64,000 nucleotides of DNA from Allobosea caraganae (lineage in GTDB: Bacteria > Pseudomonadota > Alphaproteobacteria > Rhizobiales > Beijerinckiaceae): positions 124,001 to 188,000 of the forward strand of contig NZ_QQTO01000021.1 of NCBI RefSeq assembly GCF_003351345.1, given 5' to 3'. Both the position numbers and the translations under genes were made by a program. A model generated the notes under the pieces. The model was not told where the DNA came from. It saw only the letters and a program-made list of their open reading frames with translations, and made no database searches. Shown piece after piece: positions 17,491 through 25,307 of this stretch (positions within the stretch are counted from its first letter, which is position 1; each line of letters opens with the position of its first letter).

Positions 17491-18453
17491 TCAGGTCTCC
17501 TGTTGGTCGGGATGGCGGGCGCGCAGCGCGAGAGCCGCCTCGTAGGTGGTGCGCGCGCCGGCATGGCCGGCGGCGACGAGCGCATCGACATGGGCCTCGA
17601 CGGCGGGCGCTGCCGTCTGGCGCCAGCGCTCCAGCTCGGCCGGCGCGAGTGTGCCCATGACCTGCCCCTCGGCCAGGCCGAGCGCGCGGCCGGGCGCCTC
17701 CCAGTCCCGCCACCAGAGCGGGAACTGGCTGGCGAGCGCGGGGCCGGAGCAGCGCTCCAGCGCATCCTGCTCTTGCGGGCCGAGGCCGCCCCAACTCGCG
17801 CCGTTCATGACGAAATAGAGCGGCGAGACGTAGAGCTTAGTGTCGGTGTGGTGGCGGAAGATCGCGTCCGTGCCGGTATAGGCCAGCACGTCCCAGGCCA
17901 TCACGGCGCCGTCGATCCGGCCTTCCTCGGCCGCCGCGCGGATGTTCGGCGGGGTCAGCGGCACCGGCTCGGCGCCGAGCAAGCGCAGTGCCGCCTCCAT
18001 CGGCCCCGCCGGGCAGCGCAGGCGCAGGCCGCGGAGCTGTTCGAGCCGCGTGACCAGCGCGTCGCGCGTATGCAGGACGCCGCCCGAATCCGCATGCAGC
18101 GCCAGCACTTTGAGGCCGTCATATTCCGGCGCGAGATGGGGTTCGAGCAGGGCGTTGAGGAGCTGCGTCCCCTGCGCGGACGAGCCGGCCATGAAAGGCA
18201 GGTTCATCAGCGTCGTCAGCGGGAAGCGCCCCTCCGGCAGCCCGCCCGGTGAATGCGCGATATCGACGGCACCGGAGGCGACCTGCGCGTACTGGTTCTC
18301 CAGCTTGCCCAGGCGGCTCGGACCCGAATGCACGGTGAGCGCGAGCGCGCCGGCCGAGGCCCCCTCGACCGCCTTCGCCCAGGGCGCGATGAAATCGGCG
18401 TGGCTGCCGTGATCCTCCGGCATGTAGTGGCTGATATCGAGCCGGCGCGGCAT
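17491..18453 (-). CDS. DctP-like solute-binding protein without signal peptide
   Basis: 320 residues from ATG 18453. The body resembles TRAP-type DctP extracytoplasmic binding proteins: LDISHYMPEDHG at the start, GKLENQYAQVASGAVDIAHS, and LRGLRLRCPAGPMEAALRLLGAEPVPL, which corresponds to the DLKGLKIR...LGAxPV core of the family. The N-terminus goes directly into the first beta-strand with no signal sequence, and no in-frame upstream start provides one because the preceding gene ends five bases away (18459). No DctQ/DctM genes are near. It could be a cytoplasmic ligand-binding protein or sensor, or a repurposed enzyme; the function is unknown. Confidence 0.75.
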   Translation of the reverse strand: MPRRLDISHYMPEDHGSHADFIAPWAKAVEGASAGALALTVHSGPSRLGKLENQYAQVASGAVDIAHSPGGLPEGRFPLTTLMNLPFMAGSSAQGTQLLNALLEPHLAPEYDGLKVLALHADSGGVLHTRDALVTRLEQLRGLRLRCPAGPMEAALRLLGAEPVPLTPPNIRAAAEEGRIDGAVMAWDVLAYTGTDAIFRHHTDTKLYVSPLYFVMNGASWGGLGPQEQDALERCSGPALASQFPLWWRDWEAPGRALGLAEGQVMGTLAPAELERWRQTAAPAVEAHVDALVAAGHAGARTTYEAALALRARHPDQQET

Positions 18454-18458
18454 CTTGA

Positions 18459-19364
18459 TCAGACCGGAGCATCGGCCGGGAGCGGCTCGGGCCAGTACGG
18501 CAGCTCGTCGCGGCGCGGCGTCCAGGCGCCCGATGCCGTCACCGCGCGGACATGGGCGGCGATCTCCTCCAGCGGCGCGAACCAGACGCCGCCCTTCTCC
18601 TGCATGTAGTCGATCAGCTCGACCATCGCGTCGGCGCGGGAGAGCCGGCCGGAGACGAAGGGGTGCCAGACCGAGATCCAGAGCCCGCCATGGCGCCAGG
18701 CCGCATCGAACTCGGCGCGGAACACCTCCATGGCGCGCGCCGGCGAGGCGATCGGCAGCATGTAGTTGAAATCGCCGAGGCAGACATATTGCATCCAGTC
18801 GTCGAGCACGAAGTCGGACGGCAGCTCGACCAGATCGCCCTGCTCGTTGCCGATCAGATAAGGCACGTCGCCACCCATCAGCGAGGCGTCGTAGGCGAAG
18901 CCCTCGGCCTGCAGCAGTTCGAGCGTGTTTTTCGAGAAGGCGAAGGCCGGAGCGCGATAGCCGATCGGGCGGCGCCCGCTCAGCTTCACCAGCGCCTCGA
19001 TGCCCAGCCCGAGGCTCTGGGCCTCCTCGTCGCGGCTCTGCAGGTTCGGGCGCTTGTGGAGGTAGCCGTGATGGCCGATCTCGTGGCCGGCGGCGATGAT
19101 CTTCTCGACCGCAGCCGGATAGGTCTCGGCGCACCAGCCGGGGATGAAGAAGGTCTGGCGCATGTCGTAGCGCCGGAAGATCTCGAGCAGGCGCGGCACC
19201 GCGACATTCGTGTCGTAGCGCAGCATCGAGGACATCGCGACGCGGTTCGGCGCGGTTTCGCGGAAATTCACATGGAGCAGGGTCTCGGCGTCCATGTCGA
19301 AGCTGAAGGCGACGGCGCAGCGCGCGCCGTTCGGCCAGGGAATGGGGTTCTCGATCATCGCCAT
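18459..19364 (-). CDS. Polysaccharide-deacetylase (NodB-fold) hydrolase
   Basis: 301-residue cytoplasmic NodB-domain protein, first gene of the minus-strand ureide operon. The metal/base Asp pair is in FSFDMDAET (near residue 23), the metal His motif is GHEIGHHGYLHKRP, and GYRAPAF carries the conserved Arg. It shares the overall plan of the homologue at 13494-14369 but differs widely in sequence, so the two are old paralogues and probably act on different amides. The ATG at 19364 follows an intergenic region shared with the divergent XRE-cupin regulator. No signal peptide, hence a small-molecule imidase or allantoinase-like role is more likely than polymer deacetylation. Confidence 0.85.
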   Translation of the reverse strand: MAMIENPIPWPNGARCAVAFSFDMDAETLLHVNFRETAPNRVAMSSMLRYDTNVAVPRLLEIFRRYDMRQTFFIPGWCAETYPAAVEKIIAAGHEIGHHGYLHKRPNLQSRDEEAQSLGLGIEALVKLSGRRPIGYRAPAFAFSKNTLELLQAEGFAYDASLMGGDVPYLIGNEQGDLVELPSDFVLDDWMQYVCLGDFNYMLPIASPARAMEVFRAEFDAAWRHGGLWISVWHPFVSGRLSRADAMVELIDYMQEKGGVWFAPLEEIAAHVRAVTASGAWTPRRDELPYWPEPLPADAPV

Positions 19365-19516
19365 TGCTGCCCCCTGGCTAGTCCGTGCGGCCGGGTTGCG
19401 ATCGTCGCAGCGAGCGGCGCCACCTGCCCGGCCGCGCCGGTTGTGGAATGGGCCTTGCTTGCCACCTGATCACTCCCCATACGTCTCGGCCGGCAATCTC
19501 GGCGCGCCCTGCTTCG

Positions 19517-19535
19517 TTGTCAAGTCAATTGACAA
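19517..19535. promoter_or_regulatory. Perfect dyad, candidate XRE-cupin operator
   Basis: TTGTCAAGTCAATTGACAA has perfect 7-base arms (TTGTCAA/TTGACAA) with a 5-base centre. It lies 44 bases before the XRE-cupin start and 152 bases before the divergent deacetylase start. Both strands contain TTGACA within the dyad, so a bound repressor would cover -35-like elements of both promoters. The core TCAAGTNNNTTGA recurs at 20235-20247. Confidence 0.6.
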
Positions 19536-19579
19536 ATAGGAAAGTAAGCGCGAACGCTTGGCCGAACGTGGAGACTGGA

Positions 19580-20200
19580 ATGGCGCGAGAACAAAAAGGC
19601 GCTGATGCCGCCAGCGGTGGCGACGACGCGGGTGGAGACATCAAGATCGGCGGCCGGCTGCGGCACGCGCGCTTGATGAAGGGAATGAGCCTGAAGGATG
19701 TCGCCGCCGGCATTGGCGTGTCCGAAAGCTTCATCTCCAAGCTCGAGAACGACAAGGTGCAGCCGTCGCTGGCCGTGCTGCACCGGCTCGTCGCCCTGCT
19801 CGGCATCAACGTCGCCGCGATGTTCAACAACGAGACCGAGGGCGGCGGGCCGCTCTTCGTCATGCGCGCCGGCGAAAGGCCGACGATCACCACGCGCCTG
19901 CGCCAAAAGACCGATGGCGTCGTGCTGGAGCGGCTGATCCCGCAGACGAAGAACGCCCTGCTTCAGGTCAATATCCACCAGGTCGTGCCCGGCGGCGGAA
20001 GCCACGGGCTGATTTCGCATGTCGGCGAGGAGATGGGCTATGTCCTCGAGGGCACGCTGGACCTGACCGTCGGGGATCAGGTCTGCCGGCTGTACGCCGG
20101 TGACTCATTCTTTTTCCCGTCCGAGGAACTGCACGGCTACACGAATCCGGGGGATCGGGTCGCCCGGATCCTGTGGGTCAACACCCCGCCGACCTTTTAG
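19580..20200 (+). CDS. XRE-family regulator with C-terminal cupin
   Basis: 206 residues from ATG 19580, preceded by GGAG. An N-terminal HTH of the XRE type spans about residues 24-78 (SLKDVAAGIGVSESFISKLENDK is the recognition region), and a cupin_2 domain about 134-195 (SHGLISHVGEEMGYVLEGTLDLTVGD...FPSEELHGYTNPGD). Such regulators (PuuR type) sense small metabolites, often amines or amino-acid derivatives, through the cupin. It is transcribed divergently from the ureide operon, and matching dyads flank it on both sides (19517-19535 and 20235-20247), so it probably controls itself, the minus-strand operon and the plus-strand genes that follow. A repressor relieved by a pathway intermediate is the simplest model. 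Confidence 0.88.
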   Translation: MAREQKGADAASGGDDAGGDIKIGGRLRHARLMKGMSLKDVAAGIGVSESFISKLENDKVQPSLAVLHRLVALLGINVAAMFNNETEGGGPLFVMRAGERPTITTRLRQKTDGVVLERLIPQTKNALLQVNIHQVVPGGGSHGLISHVGEEMGYVLEGTLDLTVGDQVCRLYAGDSFFFPSEELHGYTNPGDRVARILWVNTPPTF

Positions 20201-20234
20201 TCGGATGCTCAAATTCAAGTCACCTACTGCTTAG

Positions 20235-20247
20235 TCAAGTTGCTTGA
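20235..20247. promoter_or_regulatory. Second dyad matching the XRE-cupin operator core
   Basis: TCAAGTTGCTTGA: perfect 5-base arms TCAAG/CTTGA with a 3-base centre, sharing TCAAGTNNNTTGA with the site at 19517-19535. An additional half-site TCAAGT occurs at 20216. It lies between the regulator stop and the next plus-strand gene. Confidence 0.5.
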
Positions 20248-20390
20248 TTATCCATCAGGCGGTGCGCATGATGTGCCTGGAATAAGAGGGGATGGAGACT
20301 GCGGTGCTGCGCCAGGCAGCGAGTCGGCGGCCTGCTCGTCCGGGCGCTTCGTCGCGCCGACCGCCCCGAGGAGAGGATTGGACCGCACCG

Positions 20391-21296
20391 ATGCCGCCAG
20401 ACGTTCATCTCGTCATCAATGTCGACAGCGATCCCGATCCGGTCTCGGTCTATCAGGACGACGCGTCGCTGTTGAAGAAGTACGGCCGGATGCGTCGGAT
20501 ATTGGCCGAGCATGCGGGCGGGGCGGCAGCCTGGACCGTTCTGACGGGCCCGGTCTGCCGTGACCGCTTCTTCGAGCCGCCCTTCACCGATTTCTGGCGC
20601 GAGCTGGTGGGGGAGGGCGCCGACCTCGTGCTGCATCCGGAGGAGGACCTCTACGGGCCGCCGCCGGGAAAGGAGCCGGGCTCCTGCACCTACTACGACA
20701 TCGCGCATATGAGACCGCTCATCCTTGGGAAGGCCGAGGCGATGCGCGGGCTCGGCCTGCCCTTCGCCGCCTATCGCGGCGGCTATCACGGCTTCACGCC
20801 GGAGATCGGCGCGGTGGTGAAGGAAGCGGGCATCGGCATCGAGCTGTCCTGCGCGCCCGGCATCGCCTGGCTGGACAAGGCCGCCGCCTGGGAGGGCGCG
20901 CCGCTCAGCGCCTACTACATGTCGGCCACGATTCCAGCCCGTCCGGCCGCGCCGGGCGAGACCGGCGCGCTCTTCGAGATTCCCTGGGCCTGGGATGCCA
21001 AGGCGCCTGGCACCGCCAGGCCGCGCGTCGTCGGCGAGAACTACATCATCAACGAATTCTCGAACCTGCCGGCCATGAGCCGTGTCTGGGATGCGGTGGT
21101 TGCGCGTGCGCAGGCGACGCCGGAGCCGCAGATCGTCTCCATGGTTTGCCACACCTTCACCATGGGGCAGCCCGAGTACGAGGAACGTCTGACGGGCATT
21201 CTCGACTACGTCGCTGAAAATGGCGGACGTTTCGTCACGCCGAGCACGGCCAGGCACATCTTCGACGAGTGCCGTGCAGCCTCCGGCAAAGAGTAG
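20391..21296 (+). CDS. NodB-superfamily deacetylase-like protein
   Basis: 301 residues from ATG 20391; an in-frame ATG at 20292 gives a 33-residue basic extension that looks non-homologous, and neither has an ideal ribosome site, so the start is uncertain. Features of the NodB/glycoside hydrolase-deacetylase fold are visible: NVDSDPD near residue 10 for the Asp pair, LHPEEDLYG for the His motif, AYRGGYHGFTPEIG for the Arg motif and MVCHTFTMG near the end. It is more divergent than the two deacetylases on the minus strand. No signal peptide. It sits between the XRE-cupin regulator and the binding protein, so it is probably part of the same ureide system; the substrate is unknown. Confidence 0.7.
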   Translation: MPPDVHLVINVDSDPDPVSVYQDDASLLKKYGRMRRILAEHAGGAAAWTVLTGPVCRDRFFEPPFTDFWRELVGEGADLVLHPEEDLYGPPPGKEPGSCTYYDIAHMRPLILGKAEAMRGLGLPFAAYRGGYHGFTPEIGAVVKEAGIGIELSCAPGIAWLDKAAAWEGAPLSAYYMSATIPARPAAPGETGALFEIPWAWDAKAPGTARPRVVGENYIINEFSNLPAMSRVWDAVVARAQATPEPQIVSMVCHTFTMGQPEYEERLTGILDYVAENGGRFVTPSTARHIFDECRAASGKE

Positions 21297-21510
21297 CCGC
21301 CATGACGCGCCTTCGAGCACCGACCGGTCGGGCCGGGCGCGTCGAGCCGATACCGCGCCCAGCGCTGCCGCTCAAAACCCGGCGACGCGACGCCGCTGGC
21401 GAGGGTGGCGGGCCTTTTGCAAGTCGACTTCACCCCACGCCATCGGCGCGCTGCCGCTGGCGGAGCATGCCGTGCGGGCTCCGCCCGATAAACCCAAGCT
21501 GGAGGTTCCA

Positions 21511-22344
21511 ATGTTGAAGCAGTTCCTGTGCCGCGCGGCTCTTCTCGGTTTCGCCCTTGTTCCGCAACTTGCCGCCGCCGGCGAGATTCCTGCCGCGATC
21601 AAGGCAGAGGGCGTCCTCAAGCTCTCGATCAACGCCACCTATCCGCCAATGGAGTACAAGGACCCCGAGACCAACGCCTTCATGGGGCTCGACATTGAGC
21701 TGGTCGATGCGCTTGCCGCGAAGCTCGGTCTCAAGGTCGAGCGCACGGATGGGGTCTTCGCCCAATTGATCCCGGCGCTGAGCACTGGCCGCACGGCCTT
21801 TATCCTCTCGGGCATAACCGATACGCCGCAGCGCCGGGAGACGATGGACTTCGTCAACTACATGCGCGCCGGCGCGATGTTCTACACCCTGACCAGCAGC
21901 TCGCTGAAGGATCCGAGCGAGCTCTGCGGCAAGAAGGTCGCGACCATACGCTCGACCACCTATCCCGGGCAGATCAAGGATTGGAGCGACCAGAACTGCG
22001 TCGCAGCCGGCAAGGCGGCGATCGAGGTGGTCGGCACCGAAAGCTCGCCCGATGCCCGGTTGCAGCTCAAGCAGGGCCGCGCCGATGCTGCCGTGCAGGG
22101 TGGCGAGACCATTCCCTTCACGAGCAAGCAGGAAGGCGGAATCTATCGCGTCATCGGCAAGCCCCTGACCACCGTCTATTACGGCGCGGCCTTCCGCAAA
22201 ACCGATGTCGCCTTCCGCGATGCCATTGCCGACGCCTTGCAGGAGCTGATCAACGACGGGACCTACGCGAAGATCTTCGCGAAGTGGGAACTGACGGACT
22301 CGACGCTGCCCGCCATCATGATCAACAGCGAACCGCGCAAGTAA
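21511..22344 (+). CDS. Polar amino-acid-type ABC solute-binding protein
   Basis: 277 residues from ATG 21511 with GGAGG just upstream. A Sec signal peptide covers residues 1-22 (LLGFALVPQLAAAG). The mature part is a type-2 periplasmic binding protein (SBP_bac_3): GVLKLSINATYPPMEYKD, GLDIELVDALAAKLGLK, GRTAFILSGITDTPQRRETMDFVNY, and LQELINDGTYAKIFAKWEL. It presumably delivers substrate to the permease/ATPase at 14435-16092 on the other strand, since no other partner is nearby. The ATYPPMEY ligand-pocket segment is typical of amino-acid binders. A short palindrome AAGTCGACTT lies 81 bases upstream. Confidence 0.9.
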   Translation: MLKQFLCRAALLGFALVPQLAAAGEIPAAIKAEGVLKLSINATYPPMEYKDPETNAFMGLDIELVDALAAKLGLKVERTDGVFAQLIPALSTGRTAFILSGITDTPQRRETMDFVNYMRAGAMFYTLTSSSLKDPSELCGKKVATIRSTTYPGQIKDWSDQNCVAAGKAAIEVVGTESSPDARLQLKQGRADAAVQGGETIPFTSKQEGGIYRVIGKPLTTVYYGAAFRKTDVAFRDAIADALQELINDGTYAKIFAKWELTDSTLPAIMINSEPRK

Positions 22345-22375
22345 TCCTGGCGCGAACGTCGAGTCGCCGCTGACA

Positions 22376-22403
22376 TGCGCAGCCTGGAGTTCCGGGCTGC
22401 GCA
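22376..22403. terminator. Hairpin between convergent genes
   Basis: Nine-base stem TGCGCAGCC/GGCTGCGCA with a 10-base loop, 31 bases past the stop of the ABC binding protein and 47 bases past the stop of the convergent amidohydrolase. No T-run follows, so termination strength is uncertain. Confidence 0.45.
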
Positions 22404-22450
22404 CGCCGATTTCCGTCCGCGCAGAGGGCGCAACGCACCCGTGGCCAGCG

Positions 22451-23440
22451 TCACCCCGGGGTGAGCAGCGCGAGCGCGGTGGTTCGCAGGCGCCTGGCGT
22501 CGAGACCGGCGGCAGACACCTCCATCACGGGTTCCTTCGAGCCCATGTCGAAGGGATAGTCGCTGCCGAGAACGACATGGTCGGCGCCGACGGTTTCAGA
22601 GAGGAAGCGCAGGGCCACGCCGCCATGCACCAGGCTGTCGCAATAGATGTTGCGCAGATAGGCGCTGGGCGGCTCGGGGCAGGCGCGCCGGAGATGCTCG
22701 CGGGCATGCCAGGCATGGTCCAGCCGGCCGAGCTGGTAGGGCAGGTAACCGCCGCCATGGGCGAGCACGAGCTTCAGCGCGGAATGGCGCGCCAGGACGC
22801 CTGAGAGGATCAGCCGCGTCGCGGTCTGGGCGGTCTCGAACGGAAAGCCGACGACGTTCCACATGTGGTGGTTCGCGAGACGGGCGGCGTCACCGCCATT
22901 CTGCGGATGCAGGAAGAGCGGCACACCAAGCTCGGCCACGGTCGCGAAGAAAGGCTCGAAGACCGGATCATCGAGCTCGCGGCCGGAGACATGCGTGCAG
23001 ATCGCCACGCCGCGCAGGCCGAGTTCGCCAATGGCGCGCCGCAATTCGCGGCAGGCCGCGACCGGGTCCTGCATGGGCACCGTGGCAAGGGGCAGGAACC
23101 GTTCCGGCCAAGCCTTCGCCCATTCGGCATAGCCGTCATTGACCAGCCGCGCGAGGCGTTCGCCGTCCTCGGGCGAAGCCCAGTACATGAAGTACTCCGG
23201 CGGGCTGCTCATTGCGACCGCTTCGAGCTGCATCGCGTCCATGGCACTCAGGATCAGGTGCTCGTCGAAAACGTTCGGGCGGATCCGCATGCCGGGTTCG
23301 ACTGCAATGCCCTCCGGCGCATGGAAGACAAGGCGGTTGTCGCCGTCCGACGCATCGATCTCAAGCACGTTGGCGAGCTCGCCACGGCGGACAGCATCGA
23401 CGAAGCGCGGCGGAATGGCGTGGAAGTGGAAATCGATCAT
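22451..23440 (-). CDS. Amidohydrolase-2 (ACMSD-like) metal-dependent hydrolase
   Basis: 329 residues from ATG 23440. It begins MIDFHFHAIP (HxH ligands at residues 5 and 7), followed by PLFLHPQNGG (His), LAHGGGYLPYQLGR (His) and GSDYPFDMG (Asp), the ligand set of the amidohydrolase-2 family. Members include ACMSD decarboxylases, resorcylate decarboxylases and lactonases. It is the last gene of the minus-strand group 22.4-27.2 kb, 16 bases from the GDSL gene. It may act late in the degradation of the ring compound, as a decarboxylase or hydrolase; the substrate is not evident. Confidence 0.85.
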   Translation of the reverse strand: MIDFHFHAIPPRFVDAVRRGELANVLEIDASDGDNRLVFHAPEGIAVEPGMRIRPNVFDEHLILSAMDAMQLEAVAMSSPPEYFMYWASPEDGERLARLVNDGYAEWAKAWPERFLPLATVPMQDPVAACRELRRAIGELGLRGVAICTHVSGRELDDPVFEPFFATVAELGVPLFLHPQNGGDAARLANHHMWNVVGFPFETAQTATRLILSGVLARHSALKLVLAHGGGYLPYQLGRLDHAWHAREHLRRACPEPPSAYLRNIYCDSLVHGGVALRFLSETVGADHVVLGSDYPFDMGSKEPVMEVSAAGLDARRLRTTALALLTPG

Positions 23441-23456
23441 CGTAAGCCCCGGTCAT

Positions 23457-24110
23457 TCATGCTCGCAGCAGCCGCAGAGCCAGTGGCGCCAACGCGTGCC
23501 CGAGCTTGGCATGCTCCGGCGCTGCGAAGTGAACGCCGTCCCCGCCGGAGATTCCGACGACACTACCGGCATCGAAGAAGGCGACATTCGCTCGCGCAGC
23601 CACAGCCCCGAGCGCGTCCGACAGGACAGCCGATTTGGGATCGGCCTTGGCAAAGATCGCGGCGAAGCCAGGACCCCGTGGGCCGAGCTTCGGCGGCGCC
23701 ACAAGCAGGATCGGGGGCTTTCGGTCGGACGGGCCCTCGATCGGGGCGGCGCGGATGAGCTCGACGAGACGGGCGACGTTCTCCGCGACATCGGCGGCAG
23801 ACTGGCCGAAGCGATCCTTGAGGTCGTTATTGCCCAGCATCAGGATGACCAGATCGAGCGGCTGATGCGAAACGAGGCAGGGCGCGAGGTAGCTGGCCCC
23901 ATTGCCGCCGGGGACCATGGGATCGTCAAGCGCAGTCGTGCGCCCGCGCATTCCCTCCTCGATGACCGCGTGTCCCGGCCCCAGGGCGCCGGCCAGCACG
24001 CCTGTCCAGCGCGCGGCGGCTGGAAGACGACCGCCGCCGGCTGGATCGGCGCCCCAGGTGTTGGAGTCGCCGAAGCAGAGGATGCGGGCAGGTTCGCGAT
24101 TGCAGGCCAT
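23457..24110 (-). CDS. SGNH/GDSL hydrolase (arylesterase type)
   Basis: 217 residues. Block I is ILCFGDSNTWG (nucleophile Ser near residue 16), block III is LGNNDLKDRF, and the catalytic Asp/His pair is in SGGDGVHFAAPEH. The GDSNTWG form, rather than GDSL, is that of the cytoplasmic arylesterase/acyltransferase group found in rhizobia and mycobacteria. No signal peptide. It starts nine bases after the luciferase-like monooxygenase stop, so it belongs to the same transcript. It could hydrolyse an ester or activated acyl product of the monooxygenase step. Confidence 0.85.
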   Translation of the reverse strand: MACNREPARILCFGDSNTWGADPAGGGRLPAAARWTGVLAGALGPGHAVIEEGMRGRTTALDDPMVPGGNGASYLAPCLVSHQPLDLVILMLGNNDLKDRFGQSAADVAENVARLVELIRAAPIEGPSDRKPPILLVAPPKLGPRGPGFAAIFAKADPKSAVLSDALGAVAARANVAFFDAGSVVGISGGDGVHFAAPEHAKLGHALAPLALRLLRA

Positions 24111-24119
24111 CGCCGGAAC

Positions 24120-25307
24120 TCAGGCCACCAGCCGGGGCGCAAGTTCCTGCAGTCGCGGCAGGACCTCGCGGCCGAAGAGACGGATGCTCGTCTCGGTCTG
24201 GGCGTGCGTCATCATCCCGGAGCGGCCCATGAGCACGAGATGCCCGAAGCCGCCAACCTTGGCATGAAAATCCGCGATCTGGCGGCGGACTGTATCCGGG
24301 TTGCCGGCGAACATGATGCCGCGGGCGATCGCGTCCTGGACCGTCATCGGCGTGCGGCCCTGCGGCGGCCGGCCGGCATGAGCCACCTCATCCGCCGCCT
24401 GCGCGGCGCGGTAGAGCTTCGGCGCGACCTCCGGCGGAATCTGGCCGGGGAGCAGGCTCGAATAGTGCGGGGCCGCGATGTCGCCGACCTCGAGGAACCA
24501 GAGCAGTTGGCGTGCCACCTCCCACGCCTCCTCGTCGGTCTCCCCGACATAGGTGAAGCCCATATAGGCGAAGCGGTCGAGGGCCGCGCTCCGGCCCATT
24601 TCGGAGCTGCCTTCGCGGTACGCGTCCCAGGCGCGGATCGTCCGCTCCGCCCCGCTGGCGAAGACGGTGTGGACATAGCCGCGGCGGCCGAGTTCGCGCC
24701 CCGTCTCGGGATCTCCCGTCGCCGCCCAGAAAGGCGGATGCGGGTTCTGCCAGCAGGAGGGCCAGACATTGGCGTGGCGGTGGTGGAAATGCCGCCCTTC
24801 CCAGCTGAAGGGCCCGTCGCGATGGCGCAAGGCGGCTTCGATCAGGTCGATCGCCTCCCAGAAGCGCTCGTTGATGCCGACCGGGTTGGCATTGCCCGAG
24901 GCCATCTCGGACCCGCCCGACTTGACGAAGCCGATATCGAGCCGTCCCCGCGAGATGACGTCGGCCGTCGCATATTCCTCCGCCACGCGCACGGGATCGT
25001 CGCGGACGGTGATCAGGGTTCCCAGGCTCAGAATCCGGACGTTGCGGGTCTGCCGCGCCAGGATGCCGAGGAAGAGCGGGCTGGCGCTGTGCAGGCAGTT
25101 GATGCCGCTATGGTGCTCGTTCGAGATGACGTTGATGCCGAGCTCGTCGCAGAGCAGGAACTCGTCGAGGACCTCGTGAAAGATGTCGGCGGCCCGGCGC
25201 GGGTCGCAATAGCGGCTCGGCAGGTTGGCGCGGGCCGAGCCGTGCGCGTCGATCACCGCCCGGTCGATGAAAGGGTAGGGCGCCTCGCAGATGTACCAGG
25301 CCTGCAT
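24120..25307 (-). CDS. Luciferase-like flavin-dependent monooxygenase
   Basis: 395-residue TIM-barrel monooxygenase of the bacterial luciferase superfamily that uses reduced FMN from a separate reductase. Recognisable segments are NVISNEHHSG, RILSLGTLITVRDDPVRVAEEYATADVISRGRLDIGFVKSG and the C-terminal GNPDTVRRQIADF. It directly abuts the alpha/beta hydrolase gene (TGA then ATG at 25305-25310). The likely reductase partner is the flavin reductase at 28358-28912. Related enzymes (RutA, alkanesulfonate, nitrilotriacetate and dibenzothiophene monooxygenases) cleave C-N or C-S bonds or open rings, but it lacks clear RutA-specific sequence, so the substrate remains open. Confidence 0.88.
   Translation of the reverse strand: MQAWYICEAPYPFIDRAVIDAHGSARANLPSRYCDPRRAADIFHEVLDEFLLCDELGINVISNEHHSGINCLHSASPLFLGILARQTRNVRILSLGTLITVRDDPVRVAEEYATADVISRGRLDIGFVKSGGSEMASGNANPVGINERFWEAIDLIEAALRHRDGPFSWEGRHFHHRHANVWPSCWQNPHPPFWAATGDPETGRELGRRGYVHTVFASGAERTIRAWDAYREGSSEMGRSAALDRFAYMGFTYVGETDEEAWEVARQLLWFLEVGDIAAPHYSSLLPGQIPPEVAPKLYRAAQAADEVAHAGRPPQGRTPMTVQDAIARGIMFAGNPDTVRRQIADFHAKVGGFGHLVLMGRSGMMTHAQTETSIRLFGREVLPRLQELAPRLVA

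Noticed and set aside
21421..21430. AAGTCGACTT palindrome as a third XRE-cupin operator
   Set aside because: Arms and spacing do not fit TCAAGTNNNTTGA; short palindromes are common in GC-rich DNA.
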